Assembly (NCBI RefSeq): GCF_012928505.1
Contig: NZ_JABBJN010000009.1
Location: 62,001 to 126,000 of the forward strand
Direction: 5' to 3'
DNA from: Achromobacter sp. Bel
Lineage (GTDB): Bacteria; Pseudomonadota; Gammaproteobacteria; Burkholderiales; Burkholderiaceae_B
Length of the DNA: 64,000 nucleotides
A model generated the notes under the pieces. That model searched no databases and had not been told where the DNA came from. It saw nothing but the letters and a program-made list of their open reading frames with translations. Shown one piece after another: positions 9,716-22,445 of the stretch (its first letter is position 1; every line of letters starts with the position of its first letter). The position numbers and the translations under genes are program-made.

Positions 9716-10851
9716 GGCGTTCCGCAGGCGTCGGCCCGGCGGTTTTCCGGATCCGTGCAGGCGTCCCATGCCGAGCGGGGCATGGCTTGCAGCAAGGTGT
9801 ACGTCTGGCCTGGGGCCCATAGCCATTGCACGCCGCCCGGCGTCTTGCCGGCGGCTTCCCAGATGCGCTGTTTCTGTGCGGCGGTCAGGGCGAACTGGCC
9901 GCCGTTGCCGCTGTTGCCTTTGGCCAGCACCTGGGCGGGGTCGCGCTTGGCGGCATAGATGTCGCGCCCGCCGTTGCCTGCCTTGGGCTGCACGATGGCC
10001 CAGTCATAGTGATACGAATCCAGCGCGGGCGGCTTCCATGCCGGGCCGGGCAACACCAGCACGGCGTATTCGCTTGGGGTTTCGCGATAGGGCAGCCCCA
10101 GCGCCCGCACACCTTCGCTCCAGCCCATCCGTTGGCGCGCATAGCGCTGCGTCCGGCGGCCCTGGCCGTCGTAGGCCTCGACCTGGGAGGCCTCGCCGGC
10201 GTCGTTCTGATAGGCGATGACGCGCAGCAGCCGGCCCGCCGCGTCATGCACGTAGCGGGTCATCGGTCGGGAGGGGGCGGTGCAAGCGTCCGCGCCCAGC
10301 TCGGCCAGCCAGCCGTTTCCGTCGTAGCGCAGGCAGTAGCGCGTTGCCGGATTCGGGCGGCCGTCGGCCGCGCGAGAGCGCTCTTGGACACCCGTCAGTT
10401 TGTCGCCATCGCCATAGTAGTAGCGGGTTTCCGAGTCGGGCGGCGGCAGGTCGGCCTTGCCGGATGTTCGGGCCGCCTCCACGGTGTTGGCGCTGTAGCG
10501 CGCAATGCCGCATAAGTGCTGGCGGCCGTCGGCGCCAGTTTCGAAGCGCAGCATCGCGACACCGATGCGCGCGTCCGGCGCGGCGGCATAGACCGACCAG
10601 TCCACACGCTCGGCCCAGACAACAGGCGTCGCGCGCGCACCGGTCTGCACTGCGACGGCGGGCTGCCATGACGGGATGCGCGAACCGTCCCGCGCCAGCA
10701 AGGTGTTGGTGCCGTCCAGCGAAATGTCCGCCACCAGGGTCTGGCGCTGCGCGGACGCCGCCAGCGGTTCGCACAGCGCGTTGGCCAGCCCGGGCGCCAT
10801 CGACAGGCCTGTCAGCGCTAGCAGGCGCAGGGCGGATTCAACGCGTGGCAT
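9712..10851 (-). CDS. Exported protein of unknown function with YD-repeat-like stretches
   Basis: This is a 379-residue protein with an N-terminal signal peptide (hydrophobic LLALTGLSMAPGLANAL, cleavage expected near ANA-LC). The mature part has short aromatic repeats of the style TRYYYGDGDKL, TRYCLRYDGNGWL, TRYVHDAAGRLLRV and VEAYDGQGRRTQRY, reminiscent of single YD/RHS repeats but far too few for an RHS toxin. It is the last gene of a minus-strand chain, its start overlapping the preceding stop by 14 bases. I cannot name a family; a periplasmic or surface role is inferred from the signal peptide. Confidence 0.7.
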   Translation of the reverse strand: MPRVESALRLLALTGLSMAPGLANALCEPLAASAQRQTLVADISLDGTNTLLARDGSRIPSWQPAVAVQTGARATPVVWAERVDWSVYAAAPDARIGVAMLRFETGADGRQHLCGIARYSANTVEAARTSGKADLPPPDSETRYYYGDGDKLTGVQERSRAADGRPNPATRYCLRYDGNGWLAELGADACTAPSRPMTRYVHDAAGRLLRVIAYQNDAGEASQVEAYDGQGRRTQRYARQRMGWSEGVRALGLPYRETPSEYAVLVLPGPAWKPPALDSYHYDWAIVQPKAGNGGRDIYAAKRDPAQVLAKGNSGNGGQFALTAAQKQRIWEAAGKTPGGVQWLWAPGQTYTLLQAMPRSAWDACTDPENRRADACGTP

Positions 10852-11485
10852 TGTGCAGGTACACGATCAGCCCCCAGAGTTCGCTGCTGACGCCGCCCAG
10901 GCGCAGCGCGCCGGCATGCGTGTCCATCAGCAGGAACGGGTAGGCGTTGCGTTCCAGCTTGCCGGGGGGCGGCAGCCGGTACGGCGTGAAATGCTTGTCC
11001 GACAGCAGATAGGTATTGGTCATGTCGCCCACGTCCACATGCAGGTACCAGACGGTCAGGTCCGCCACTTTCAGCGCCGGGTCCGTTTCCGGATACAGGC
11101 CGCCCTGGCCGGCGGGGATGCCGCTGTCCAACACGTCCAGGACCAGGGTGCGCGCGCCGGTCTGCGGGAAATAGGCGCCGTCGCTGGTACGCCGCGCGAA
11201 GCTCTGGCGGATGAAGGCGGCCCCGCGCGAACCGGGCACCACGGTGCGGGCGAACATCGCGTCCAGCTCGGCCTCGGAAAGCGGGCGCCGCGCGTCGGAC
11301 AAGCGGTCCAGGTCCTGCTTGAAATCCGTCAGCCAGGCCCGGTAGCGGACGAGTTCCGCGGCGCGGTTGAACTCCTGTGACCACGCGTTGCCGGCCAGCA
11401 GGAAGGCAAGGCAGCCCACGTACAACCCGGCCGCCAGCCAGCGGCGGACCCACGACGCAGCCGGCGGCGCGAGGAGGCGGCTCAA
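10838..11485 (-). CDS. Exported protein of unknown function, probable TTG start
   Basis: Starting at a TTG that overlaps the stop of the SMR gene (TTGA), the frame gives 215 residues beginning (M)[20 protein letters not shown] with a hydrophobic signal or anchor ending LLAGNAWSQ. The mature part contains [20 protein letters not shown] and [16 protein letters not shown]. No ATG or GTG lies in a better place, and the overlap argues for coupled translation; a longer in-frame version would run through the SMR gene. I recognise no family. It pairs with the following 379-residue exported protein. Confidence 0.65.
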   Translation of the reverse strand: MSRLLAPPAASWVRRWLAAGLYVGCLAFLLAGNAWSQEFNRAAELVRYRAWLTDFKQDLDRLSDARRPLSEAELDAMFARTVVPGSRGAAFIRQSFARRTSDGAYFPQTGARTLVLDVLDSGIPAGQGGLYPETDPALKVADLTVWYLHVDVGDMTNTYLLSDKHFTPYRLPPPGKLERNAYPFLLMDTHAGALRLGGVSSELWGLIVYLHNATR

Positions 11486-11807
11486 TGCGAGACGGATTTC
11501 GAAAACACATTCATCACCACCACGCCGGCGATGATGAGGCCGATGCCGATCATCGCCGGCGTGTCCAGGTGCTGCTTGAACAGCACCGCGCCCACGATCG
11601 ATATCAGCACGATGCCCACGCCGGACCAGATGGCGTAGGCGATGCCCACCGGAATCTCGCGCAGCGTCAGCGACAGGAAATAGAACGAGATCAGGTAGCC
11701 CGTCACCGTGATAAGCGACGGGACCAGACGGGTGAAGCCTTCGGAGCCCTTCAGGGCGCTGGTGGCGAAGATCTCGGCGATGATCGCCACGCCCAGGTAG
11801 AGCCATT

Positions 11808-11811
<4 letters not shown>
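11482..11811 (-). CDS. Small multidrug resistance (EmrE/SugE-type) efflux protein
   Basis: This is a 109-residue, four-helix inner-membrane protein of the SMR family, proton-coupled exporters of cationic drugs or guanidinium compounds. The key acidic residue is Glu13 in [13 protein letters not shown], and the later helices contain [15 protein letters not shown] and [14 protein letters not shown]. The sequence is closer to EmrE/QacE than to SugE by the SALK segment, but that call is from memory. Its start overlaps the stop of the Smr-domain gene by four bases (ATGA). Confidence 0.9.
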
Positions 11812-13434
<1,623 letters not shown>

Positions 13435-13455
13435 TTAGGTTAACGCCCAATTATA

Positions 13456-15849
13456 ATGAGCCGCATGCCGCGTATCTCGACTGCTTCTCCGCGCGCCTCG
13501 CGCAACACCCGCAACGGGCCCTCGCCGCTACAAACGCGTATTTCCGCGTTGCTGCGCGAGGCCCGCTGGATCCTATTTGCCGCCCTGGCGGCCTGGCTCA
13601 CCCTGGTGCTGGCCACCTGGAGCGCGTCCGACCCTGGCTGGTCGCACTCCGTGCCCGGCGACGTCGTGCGCAACCACGGGGGACGGCTGGGCGCCTATCT
13701 GGCGGACATCCTCCTCTATCTCTTCGGCTTCTCGGCCTGGTGGTGGGTCATCCTGCTGCTGCACCGCGTGCGCGCCGGCTATCGCCGGCTGGCCAGCCAG
13801 CTTAAGGTAACTAATGGTAAGCAGCCGGAAGTGTTGCCGCGCGTCCACTGGGAAGAGGGCATCGGTTTCTTCCTGCTGCTGCTGGGCTCGCTGGGCATGG
13901 AAGCCCTGCGCCTGGCCAGCCGCGGCACGCACCTGCCCGGCGCGTCCGAAACCGCCAGCGGCGCCGGCGGCGTCATCGGCCACATGCTGGCCGACCTGAT
14001 CAGCCGCAGCATCGGCTTTACCGGCAGTACGCTGGCCTTCCTGGTCATGCTGGCCATCGGCCTGAGCCTGTTCTTCTCGTTCTCGTGGCTGGCCGTGGCC
14101 GAACGCGTGGGATCCTGGATGGAGGGCATCGTCCGCCGCATCCGCAATTCCTACGCCGCCCGCGAAGACCGCAAGGTCGGCCAGGTCGCCAAGGCCGTGC
14201 GCACCGAGCAGGTCGAGGCCAAGCAGGAAAAGCTGGTGCACGAGCAGCCGGTGCGCATCGAGCCCGCCATTACCGTCGTGCCCAAGTCCGAACGCGTCGA
14301 AAAGGAAAAGCAGCAATCGCTGTTCTTTGCGCCTTCGGGCGGCGCCGAAGGCGACCTGCCGGCCATCAGCCTGCTGGATCCGCCGCTGGCGAACCAGGAA
14401 ACAGTCTCGGCCGAGACCATCGAATTCACCTCGCGCCTGATCGAAAAGAAGCTGGCCGACTTCGGCGTGTCCGTCACCGTGGTGGCGGCGCAGGCCGGCC
14501 CGGTCATCACGCGCTATGAAATCGAGCCGGCCACCGGCGTGAAGGGCAGCCAGATCGTGAACCTGGCCAAGGACCTGGCGCGAGCCCTCAGTCTGGTCAG
14601 CATTCGGGTAGTGGAAACCATCCCGGGCAAGAACCTGATGGGTCTTGAACTGCCCAACCCGCGCCGCCAGATGGTGCGCCTGTCTGAAATCCTGGGCTCG
14701 CAGACCTATCACGCCAGCCATTCGGTGGTGACGATGGCGCTGGGCAAGGATATTGCCGGCAACCCCGTCGTGGCCGATCTGGCCAAGATGCCCCACCTGC
14801 TGGTGGCGGGCACCACCGGGTCGGGTAAGTCCGTGGGGATCAACGCCATGATCCTGTCCTTGCTGTACAAGGCCGACGCGTCCCATACCCGCCTGATCCT
14901 GATCGACCCGAAGATGCTGGAAATGAGCGTCTACGAGGGCATCCCGCACCTGCTGGCTCCGGTCGTCACCGACATGCGCCACGCGGCCAACGCATTGAAC
15001 TGGTGCGTGGGCGAAATGGAAAAGCGCTACCGCCTGATGAGCAAGATGGGGGTGCGCAACCTGGCGGGCTACAACACCAAGATCCGCGACGCCATCAAGC
15101 GCGAAGAACCCATCCCGAACCCGTTCTCGCTGACGCCCGATGCGCCCGAGCCGCTGTCGCCGCTGCCCACCATCGTGGTGGTGATCGACGAACTGGCCGA
15201 TCTGATGATGGTGGTGGGCAAGAAGATCGAAGAACTGATCGCCCGCCTGGCGCAGAAGGCACGCGCCGCCGGCATCCACCTGATCCTGGCCACACAACGT
15301 CCCAGCGTGGACGTCATCACGGGCCTGATCAAGGCCAACATCCCGACGCGCATCGCGTTCCAGGTGTCGTCCAAGATCGATTCGCGCACCATTCTTGACC
15401 AGATGGGCGCCGAAACCCTGCTGGGCCAGGGCGACATGCTCTACATGCCGCCGGGCACCGGCCTGCCGGTGCGCGTGCACGGCGCGTTCTGCAGCGACGA
15501 TGAAGTGCACCGCGTGGTGGAAAGCCTGAAGGCGCAGGGGGAACCGAACTACATCGAAGGCCTGCTGGAAGGCGGCCTCGAGGGCGATAACGGCGAAGGC
15601 GCCAGCAGCGTCACCGGCATCGGCGGCGACGCCGAATCCGACCCGATGTACGACCAGGCATGCGAAGTGGTGCTCAAGCACCGCCGCGCCTCGATCTCGC
15701 TGGTGCAGCGCCACCTGCGCATTGGTTACAACCGCGCGGCCCGGTTACTCGAGCAAATGGAGCAATCGGGTATGGTGTCGGCGATGCAATCCAATGGCAA
15801 CCGGGAAATCCTGGTCCCCGCCGCCGCTGCCGCCCGAGAGGAAGCATGA
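13456..15849 (+). CDS. ftsK: DNA translocase FtsK
   Basis: FtsK moves and resolves chromosome termini at the division septum. The 797-residue protein has four N-terminal membrane segments (about residues 35-210), a charged linker (about 215-300), then the RecA-like motor with Walker A GTTGSGKS at residues 452-459 and Walker [14 protein letters not shown]. The last 70 residues form the winged-helix gamma domain ([22 protein letters not shown]) that reads KOPS sites. The linker is short compared with E. coli FtsK (about 1330 residues), as in other betaproteobacteria. Its stop overlaps the start of lolA. Confidence 0.97.
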   Translation: MSRMPRISTASPRASRNTRNGPSPLQTRISALLREARWILFAALAAWLTLVLATWSASDPGWSHSVPGDVVRNHGGRLGAYLADILLYLFGFSAWWWVILLLHRVRAGYRRLASQLKVTNGKQPEVLPRVHWEEGIGFFLLLLGSLGMEALRLASRGTHLPGASETASGAGGVIGHMLADLISRSIGFTGSTLAFLVMLAIGLSLFFSFSWLAVAERVGSWMEGIVRRIRNSYAAREDRKVGQVAKAVRTEQVEAKQEKLVHEQPVRIEPAITVVPKSERVEKEKQQSLFFAPSGGAEGDLPAISLLDPPLANQETVSAETIEFTSRLIEKKLADFGVSVTVVAAQAGPVITRYEIEPATGVKGSQIVNLAKDLARALSLVSIRVVETIPGKNLMGLELPNPRRQMVRLSEILGSQTYHASHSVVTMALGKDIAGNPVVADLAKMPHLLVAGTTGSGKSVGINAMILSLLYKADASHTRLILIDPKMLEMSVYEGIPHLLAPVVTDMRHAANALNWCVGEMEKRYRLMSKMGVRNLAGYNTKIRDAIKREEPIPNPFSLTPDAPEPLSPLPTIVVVIDELADLMMVVGKKIEELIARLAQKARAAGIHLILATQRPSVDVITGLIKANIPTRIAFQVSSKIDSRTILDQMGAETLLGQGDMLYMPPGTGLPVRVHGAFCSDDEVHRVVESLKAQGEPNYIEGLLEGGLEGDNGEGASSVTGIGGDAESDPMYDQACEVVLKHRRASISLVQRHLRIGYNRAARLLEQMEQSGMVSAMQSNGNREILVPAAAAAREEA

Positions 15850-16472
15850 TGAAGACGTTTCGCCGCCTGGCCATCGCCACCGCCTTAAGCCTGGCGCCCG
15901 CCCTGGCGTTCGCCGCCAGCGCGCAAGAGCAGTTGAAGGCCTTTGTCTCGACGGTCACGGCGGCCACCGGTTCGTTCTCGCAATACACGGTGAACAACCA
16001 GGGCCGTACGCAGCCCGCGCAGACTGGGGTGTTTTCGTTCCAGCGCCCGGGCAAGTTCAAGTGGGCGGTGCAAAAGCCGTACGAGCAGCTCGTCATCTCC
16101 GACGGCCGCACGGTGTTCCAGTTCGATCCTGACCTGGCCCAGGTGACCGAACGCAAAGTGGATGCCGCCATCGGCACGTCGCCCGCCGCGATCCTGTTCG
16201 GTTCTGGTTCGCTTGAGCAATCGTTCGACGTGTCGGCGCTGCCGTCCAAGGACGGCGTGGAGTGGCTGCGCGCCAAGCCGCGCACGGCCGACGCCGGCTT
16301 TTCGCGCGTGGACATCGGCATGAAGGACAACCTGCCGGTGCGCGTCGAACTGCTCGATTCGTTCGGCCAGACAACCCGCGTCGATCTGTCGGCGATCGCG
16401 GCAAACCCGTCGCTGTCCGCCAAGGAATTCCAATTCACGGCACCCAAGGGCGTAGACGTCGTGAAAATGTAG
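15846..16472 (+). CDS. lolA: Outer-membrane lipoprotein carrier protein LolA
   Basis: LolA is the periplasmic chaperone that carries lipoproteins from LolCDE to LolB. The 208-residue precursor begins [20 protein letters not shown] with a signal peptide ending FAASA. The mature part shows the family pattern ([42 protein letters not shown]). Two tandem ATGs overlap the ftsK stop (ATGATG); GAGAGGAAG precedes them, so the first is chosen. In Bordetella-type gene order rarA follows lolA directly; here about 11 kb separates them. Confidence 0.95.
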   Translation: MMKTFRRLAIATALSLAPALAFAASAQEQLKAFVSTVTAATGSFSQYTVNNQGRTQPAQTGVFSFQRPGKFKWAVQKPYEQLVISDGRTVFQFDPDLAQVTERKVDAAIGTSPAAILFGSGSLEQSFDVSALPSKDGVEWLRAKPRTADAGFSRVDIGMKDNLPVRVELLDSFGQTTRVDLSAIAANPSLSAKEFQFTAPKGVDVVKM

Positions 16473-16547
16473 GATGGGCCGTAGGATGGGTGAAGCGTGA
16501 AGACTCGTGCGCGAAGACACCCGCCGCCCAGCGCGCGCAGCCCATCC
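16469..16547. repeat. GTAGGATGGG-type intergenic repeat containing the lolA stop codon
   Basis: GTAGGATGGG occurs twice (16469-16478 and 16481-16490), and the inverted end CCCATCC lies at 16541-16547 after a GC-rich middle. The lolA TAG stop is inside the first copy. Elements beginning GTAGGATGGGTG and ending CCCATCC are, to my knowledge, dispersed repeats in several betaproteobacteria. Confidence 0.5.
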
Positions 16548-16558
16548 AGCAGCGCTGC

Positions 16559-16595
16559 AAAAAAAGGCCCGGTTCCTGCGAACCGGGCCTTTTTA
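16559..16595. terminator. Bidirectional terminator between lolA and the RidA gene
   Basis: An 11-bp GC-rich stem AGGCCCGGTTC with a CTGC loop is flanked by A7 on the left and TTTTT on the right. It can therefore end both ftsK-lolA on the plus strand and the convergent RidA operon on the minus strand. Confidence 0.9.
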
Positions 16596-16609
16596 CTGCA
16601 AGCGCCCCA

Positions 16610-17023
16610 TCAAGGCCGCTTGTATGCCACGCAATCGATCTCGACCTTGGCGTCCACCATCAGGCTGGACTGCACGCAGGCACGGGCGGGCGGGTTGTCG
16701 CCGAAGTACTCCTTGAACACCTTGTTGAACGACGGGAAGTCGCGGGCGTCGTCCAACCACACTCCGCAGCGCACCACGTGTTCCGGGCCATACCCGGCTT
16801 CCTTCAGGATGGCCAGCAGTTGCTGGATGGCCTTGTGGCATTGCGCGACGGTGCCGCCTTCGATCACTTCGCCGTTTTCCATCGGCACCTGGCCGGACAC
16901 GTGCAGCCAGCCGTCGGCGGCGACGGCGCGCGCAAACGGCATGTGTGAACCGCCTTGGCCGGTGCCGCCGGCGACGCCGTAGCGGGTGATGCCGTTCTTG
17001 TCGGGAGTCGGGGCATTGCTCAT
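16610..17023 (-). CDS. RidA/YjgF family enamine deaminase
   Basis: This 137-residue RidA-family protein probably hydrolyses reactive enamines/imines such as 2-aminoacrylate released by PLP enzymes. Motifs are WLHVSGQVPMENGEVIEGGT, ILKEAGYGPEHVVRCGVWLDD and the C-terminal Arg/Glu segment PARACVQSSLMVDAKVEIDCVAY. It is the last gene of the D-amino acid/peptide operon, 10 bp after the D-aminoacylase. The first gene of the same block is a PLP enzyme expected to form an enamine from D-serine-like substrates, so the pairing makes biochemical sense. The start ATG at 17023 has GGAACCCTCC upstream; the longer in-frame start runs through the D-aminoacylase. Confidence 0.92.
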   Translation of the reverse strand: MSNAPTPDKNGITRYGVAGGTGQGGSHMPFARAVAADGWLHVSGQVPMENGEVIEGGTVAQCHKAIQQLLAILKEAGYGPEHVVRCGVWLDDARDFPSFNKVFKEYFGDNPPARACVQSSLMVDAKVEIDCVAYKRP

Positions 17024-17033
17024 GGAGGGTTCC

Positions 17034-18527
17034 TTATTGGGATGGGGTTGAGGCCGGAGAGAGGGAGGACGCCGCCGCGAAGCTCGCGCGCAGGTCGCCG
17101 TTGCGCGGTAGCCAGCGCCCGGCGCGGTCGCCGGTGGGTTGCCCCTGGTGGTACGACAGGGCGCCGTTGACCCAGACGGCTTCGATGCCGGCCGCGGTTT
17201 GCACCGGCGCGGCGAAGGTGGCGCGGTCGATGACGGTGTCCGGATTGAACAGCACCAGATCGGCGTGATAGCCCTCCCGCACCAGGCCGCGGTCGGCCAG
17301 GCCAAAGCGGGCGGCGGACAGGCCGGTCATCTTGTGCACGGCCTGGATCAGCGGGAACAGCCCCACATCGCGGCTGTAATGGCCCAGCACGCGCGGGAAC
17401 GCGCCCCACAGGCGCGGATGCGGCATTGGGTCGTTGGGCAGGCCGTCCGACCCCACCATCGTCAGCGGGTGCGACAGGACGCGGCGCACGTCGTCCTCAT
17501 GCATGTTGTGATACACCGCGCCGGCCGGTTGCAGGCGGCGCGCGGCCTCCAGCAACGTCACGCCCCAGTCGGCGGCAATGGCCGCCAGCTTGCGGCGCGC
17601 CGCTTCGGGATGCGGCACGGACCAGGTGATGTCGATGTCGAATTCGTCGGTGACCTGCTTCAAGTCCAGCGTGGAAGAACTGGCCGAATAGGGATAGCAG
17701 TCGCAACCCACATGCTGCAGGCGGCCCGCGCTCTCAAGGCTGAACAGCACTTCCTTCGTGCGGCCCCAGTTGCCGGCGCCCGCGCATTTCAAGTGTGACA
17801 CCACCACCGGCACGCGCGCGTGCAAGGCGATGTCGAACGCTTCCTGCATGGCTTCCAGGATGGCTGCGAACTCCGAACGCAGGTGCGTCGTGTACAACGC
17901 ACCGAATTCGTCCAGCGCTTCGGCCAGCAATTTGACTTCGGCCGTGTCGGCCTCGATGGCGGACGCGTAGGCCAGGCCCGTGCTCAGGCCGATCGCGCCA
18001 TGCGCCAGCGCATCGCGCAATTGGTCGCGCATGGCCAGCACTTCAGGCCGCGTGGCAGCACGGTCCAGGCGGTCCATGTGGTTGCTGCGCAGGGCGGTGT
18101 GGCCCACCAGCGCGGCGACGTTGACCGCCGGCTGCGCGGCCTGGATGGCGCGGGTGTAGTCGGCGAACGTGGGGTAGTTGAAGTCTTCGCGGCCGCCCAG
18201 CAGGTTCATCGGGTCGGGGGGCTCGGCACGTAGCGACACGGGCGATGCGCTGATGCCGCAATTGCCCACCACCACGGTGGTCACGCCTTGAGACAGCTTG
18301 GGCAGCATGCCGGGCGTGCGGATCACGTTGGTGTCGTCATGCGTGTGCACGTCGATGAAGCCCGGCGCCAGCGCCAGGTCCGTGCCGTCGACGATGTGGC
18401 GGGCCTGCGCGCCGGGCAGCGCACCGATGGCGGCGATGCGGCCATCGGCCAAGGCCACGCTGGCGCGGTATTCGGCGCCGCCGGTGCCGTCCAGGACGCG
18501 GACGTTGCCAATGAGGGTGTCGTACAT
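17034..18527 (-). CDS. N-acyl-D-amino-acid deacylase (D-aminoacylase)
   Basis: This 497-residue amidohydrolase removes acyl groups from N-acyl-D-amino acids. It has the metal-binding HTHDD motif after PGFIDV, the characteristic Cys in VVVGNCGISASP, the His segments TTHLRSE and VVVSHLKCAG, and the catalytic Asp in TMVGSDGLPND. The C-terminal strands end LVLFNPDTVIDRATF. Start is at MYDTLIGNVR (18527); the longer frame reads back into the regulator gene. It sits between an RpiR regulator (14 bp upstream) and RidA, in an operon with a peptide importer, pointing to uptake and use of D-residue-containing peptides or acyl amino acids. Confidence 0.93.
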   Translation of the reverse strand: MYDTLIGNVRVLDGTGGAEYRASVALADGRIAAIGALPGAQARHIVDGTDLALAPGFIDVHTHDDTNVIRTPGMLPKLSQGVTTVVVGNCGISASPVSLRAEPPDPMNLLGGREDFNYPTFADYTRAIQAAQPAVNVAALVGHTALRSNHMDRLDRAATRPEVLAMRDQLRDALAHGAIGLSTGLAYASAIEADTAEVKLLAEALDEFGALYTTHLRSEFAAILEAMQEAFDIALHARVPVVVSHLKCAGAGNWGRTKEVLFSLESAGRLQHVGCDCYPYSASSSTLDLKQVTDEFDIDITWSVPHPEAARRKLAAIAADWGVTLLEAARRLQPAGAVYHNMHEDDVRRVLSHPLTMVGSDGLPNDPMPHPRLWGAFPRVLGHYSRDVGLFPLIQAVHKMTGLSAARFGLADRGLVREGYHADLVLFNPDTVIDRATFAAPVQTAAGIEAVWVNGALSYHQGQPTGDRAGRWLPRNGDLRASFAAASSLSPASTPSQ

Positions 18528-18541
18528 CTCGTGTTCCAGGT

Positions 18542-19414
18542 TCAATCGCCCAGCGGCAAACGGTTCGGGCCGCCGCGGTGCTCGTCCAGCGCCAGCTTGA
18601 TGCGGCGCAGGCGTTCGCGGTTTTCCTCTTGGTTCAGCATGGCCAGTTCGGTCGACAACAGATCGATGGCCAGCATCATCGCGTAGCGCGAGGCCGAGGG
18701 TTTGTAGATGAAATCGGTTTCGTCGGTGCGGATCGGCAACACCACATCGGCCAGCTTGGCCAGTTCGGACGTCGCGTCCGTGATGGCGACGATGCGGGCG
18801 CGGTATTGCTTGACGATGCGGGCGGCGCCGACGATCTCGGGGGTGAGACCGGAGGCCGACAGGATCAGCACCGCATCGCGCTCGTCCAGCGTGGCGGCCA
18901 CCATGCGCAGCAGCACCGCGTCGCTGTAGACGGCGATGGGGTAGCCCAGGCGCACCAGGCGCGACTGCACTTCCTGCGCCAGCACCGCGGACGCGCCGCC
19001 CATGCCGAATACGTAGATCATGCGCGCGCCGTCGACGATGGCGGACGCCTGCTCGAACAACTGCTCGGTGAAGGTGGGCAAGTGCGCGCGCAGCGTGCTT
19101 TCGATGTCGGCGTAGATGCGGGCGTAGAACGTGCTTTCCTCGGCAGGCGCGCTGGGATCCAGGAAGCGGCTGCCCACCGTGCTTGCCTGCGCCAGCTTCA
19201 TCTTCAGGTCGCGGGTGTCTTCGCAGCCCACCGTGCGCGCAAAGCGCGAGATGGTGGCGATGCTGACGCCGGCCTTCGTCGCCAACTGGTCGACCGTGGC
19301 GCTGGCGCCCCACATGATGTCGTCCAGAATGGCGTCGGCGACCTTGCGTTCAGTCACGCTCAATGCGTCCCGCCGACTGCGTATCTGGAAGACGATGTCG
19401 CGGATGATATTCAT
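18542..19414 (-). CDS. RpiR/MurR family transcriptional regulator (HTH + SIS)
   Basis: This 290-residue regulator has an N-terminal HTH_6 domain (LSVTERKVADAILDD, ATVDQLATKAGVSIATISRFAR) and a C-terminal SIS sugar-isomerase-type domain from about residue 120 (RMIYVFGMGGASAVLAQEVQSRL, DAVLILSASGLTPEIV). Such proteins usually sense a phosphosugar-like ligand. It is embedded in the minus-strand D-amino acid/peptide operon between the ABC ATPases and D-aminoacylase, so it is the likely local regulator. Candidate binding sites are the repeats at 26495-26546. Confidence 0.92.
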   Translation of the reverse strand: MNIIRDIVFQIRSRRDALSVTERKVADAILDDIMWGASATVDQLATKAGVSIATISRFARTVGCEDTRDLKMKLAQASTVGSRFLDPSAPAEESTFYARIYADIESTLRAHLPTFTEQLFEQASAIVDGARMIYVFGMGGASAVLAQEVQSRLVRLGYPIAVYSDAVLLRMVAATLDERDAVLILSASGLTPEIVGAARIVKQYRARIVAITDATSELAKLADVVLPIRTDETDFIYKPSASRYAMMLAIDLLSTELAMLNQEENRERLRRIKLALDEHRGGPNRLPLGD

Positions 19415-19450
19415 GTGGGGTTCCTGGATCAGATCTGGTCGGGGCGAAAG

Positions 19451-21453
<2,003 letters not shown>

Positions 21454-21455
21454 GA

Positions 21456-22325
21456 TTACAGCTCCTTGCGCAGGCGCGGGTCGAGTACGTCGCGCAGGCC
21501 GTCGCCGACCAGTTGCAGCGACAGCACGGACAGGACAATGGCGATGCCGGGGAAGATCATGATCCAGTCGGCCGAGCCCATGTATTGCTGGCCGGCGTTG
21601 ATCATGGTGCCCCAGGTGGGGATGTCGGGCGATACGCCCACGCCCAGGAACGACAGGCCGGCTTCGGCCAGGATCGCGTAGGCAAAGATGAACGTGCCCT
21701 GCACCAGAATGGGCGACACCAGGTTGCGCAGCACGTGCACCGTGACGATACGCCACGTGGGCACGCCCAGCGCGCGGGCGGCTTCCACGAAGGGCAGCTC
21801 GCGGATCACAAGCGTCGAGGCGCGCACGATGCGGGCCAGGCGCGGCGTGTAGACGATGCCCAGCGCGATCACCACGTTGATCAGCGACGGCCCCAGCGCG
21901 GCCACCAGCGAGATCGCCAGCAGGATATCGGGGAACGCCATCATCGCGTCGATCAGGCGCGACACGAATTTGTCGGCCGACCGGAAGAAGCCGGCGACAA
22001 GGCCCAGCGCGATGCCCAGCACGCTGGAGACGATCACGACGGAAAAGCCCACCATCAGCGACAGCCGGCCGCCGTAGATGACGCGGCTGAATACGTCGCG
22101 TCCGAAGTCGTCGGTGCCGAACCAGTGCGCGGCGCCCGGCGCTTTCAGCCGGTTCATGATGGACAGCTTGAACGGATCGTAGGGGCTGACCCACGGCGCC
22201 AGCAGCGCGGCGGCCACCAGCACGATGATCACGATCAGGCTGATCAGGACCGTCTTGCGCGATACCAGCAGGCGCAGCACCTGCCAGCGGTCGGTTCCGG
22301 AATTCACGGTAGTCCCGGTTGTCAT
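21456..22325 (-). CDS. Peptide ABC transporter permease (DppC type)
   Basis: This 289-residue inner-membrane permease has an N-terminal OppC-like segment, the WFGTDDFGRDVFSRVIYGGR motif and the cytoplasmic EAA loop VEAARALGVPTWRIVTVHVLRN. About six hydrophobic segments are present. It is separated from the DppB-type permease by 120 bp holding a dispersed palindromic repeat, an unusually wide gap for paired permeases. Confidence 0.95.
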   Translation of the reverse strand: MTTGTTVNSGTDRWQVLRLLVSRKTVLISLIVIIVLVAAALLAPWVSPYDPFKLSIMNRLKAPGAAHWFGTDDFGRDVFSRVIYGGRLSLMVGFSVVIVSSVLGIALGLVAGFFRSADKFVSRLIDAMMAFPDILLAISLVAALGPSLINVVIALGIVYTPRLARIVRASTLVIRELPFVEAARALGVPTWRIVTVHVLRNLVSPILVQGTFIFAYAILAEAGLSFLGVGVSPDIPTWGTMINAGQQYMGSADWIMIFPGIAIVLSVLSLQLVGDGLRDVLDPRLRKEL

Positions 22326-22357
22326 GTCAGTGGCTCCACTTGCAGTGCATCGGATCG

Positions 22358-22436
22358 GGGCCGCGCGGAGCCGGCTTTGCCGGGCCGCAGGCGGCGCCCC
22401 CTTGAGGGGGAAGCGCCGCGGGCGCTTCGGGGGTGG
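22358..22436. repeat. Dispersed GC-rich palindromic intergenic repeat, copy 2
   Basis: This block contains GCCGGCTTTGCCGGGC, CCCCCTTGAGGGGG and GCGCCGCGGGCGC palindromes and resembles, in inverted orientation, the copy at 6753-6833. It lies between the two permease genes of one operon, so it is presumably transcribed and could act as an mRNA stability or processing element. Confidence 0.65.
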
Positions 22437-22445
22437 GGCGCATCA

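Noticed and set aside
9712..10851. 379-residue exported protein considered as an RHS/YD-repeat toxin
   Set aside because: It has only a few weak YD-like stretches, no RHS core, no C-terminal toxin domain and no immunity gene.
13573..15714. 713-codon minus-strand frame opposite ftsK
   Set aside because: Shadow of ftsK with His/Gln-rich sequence and no ribosome binding site.
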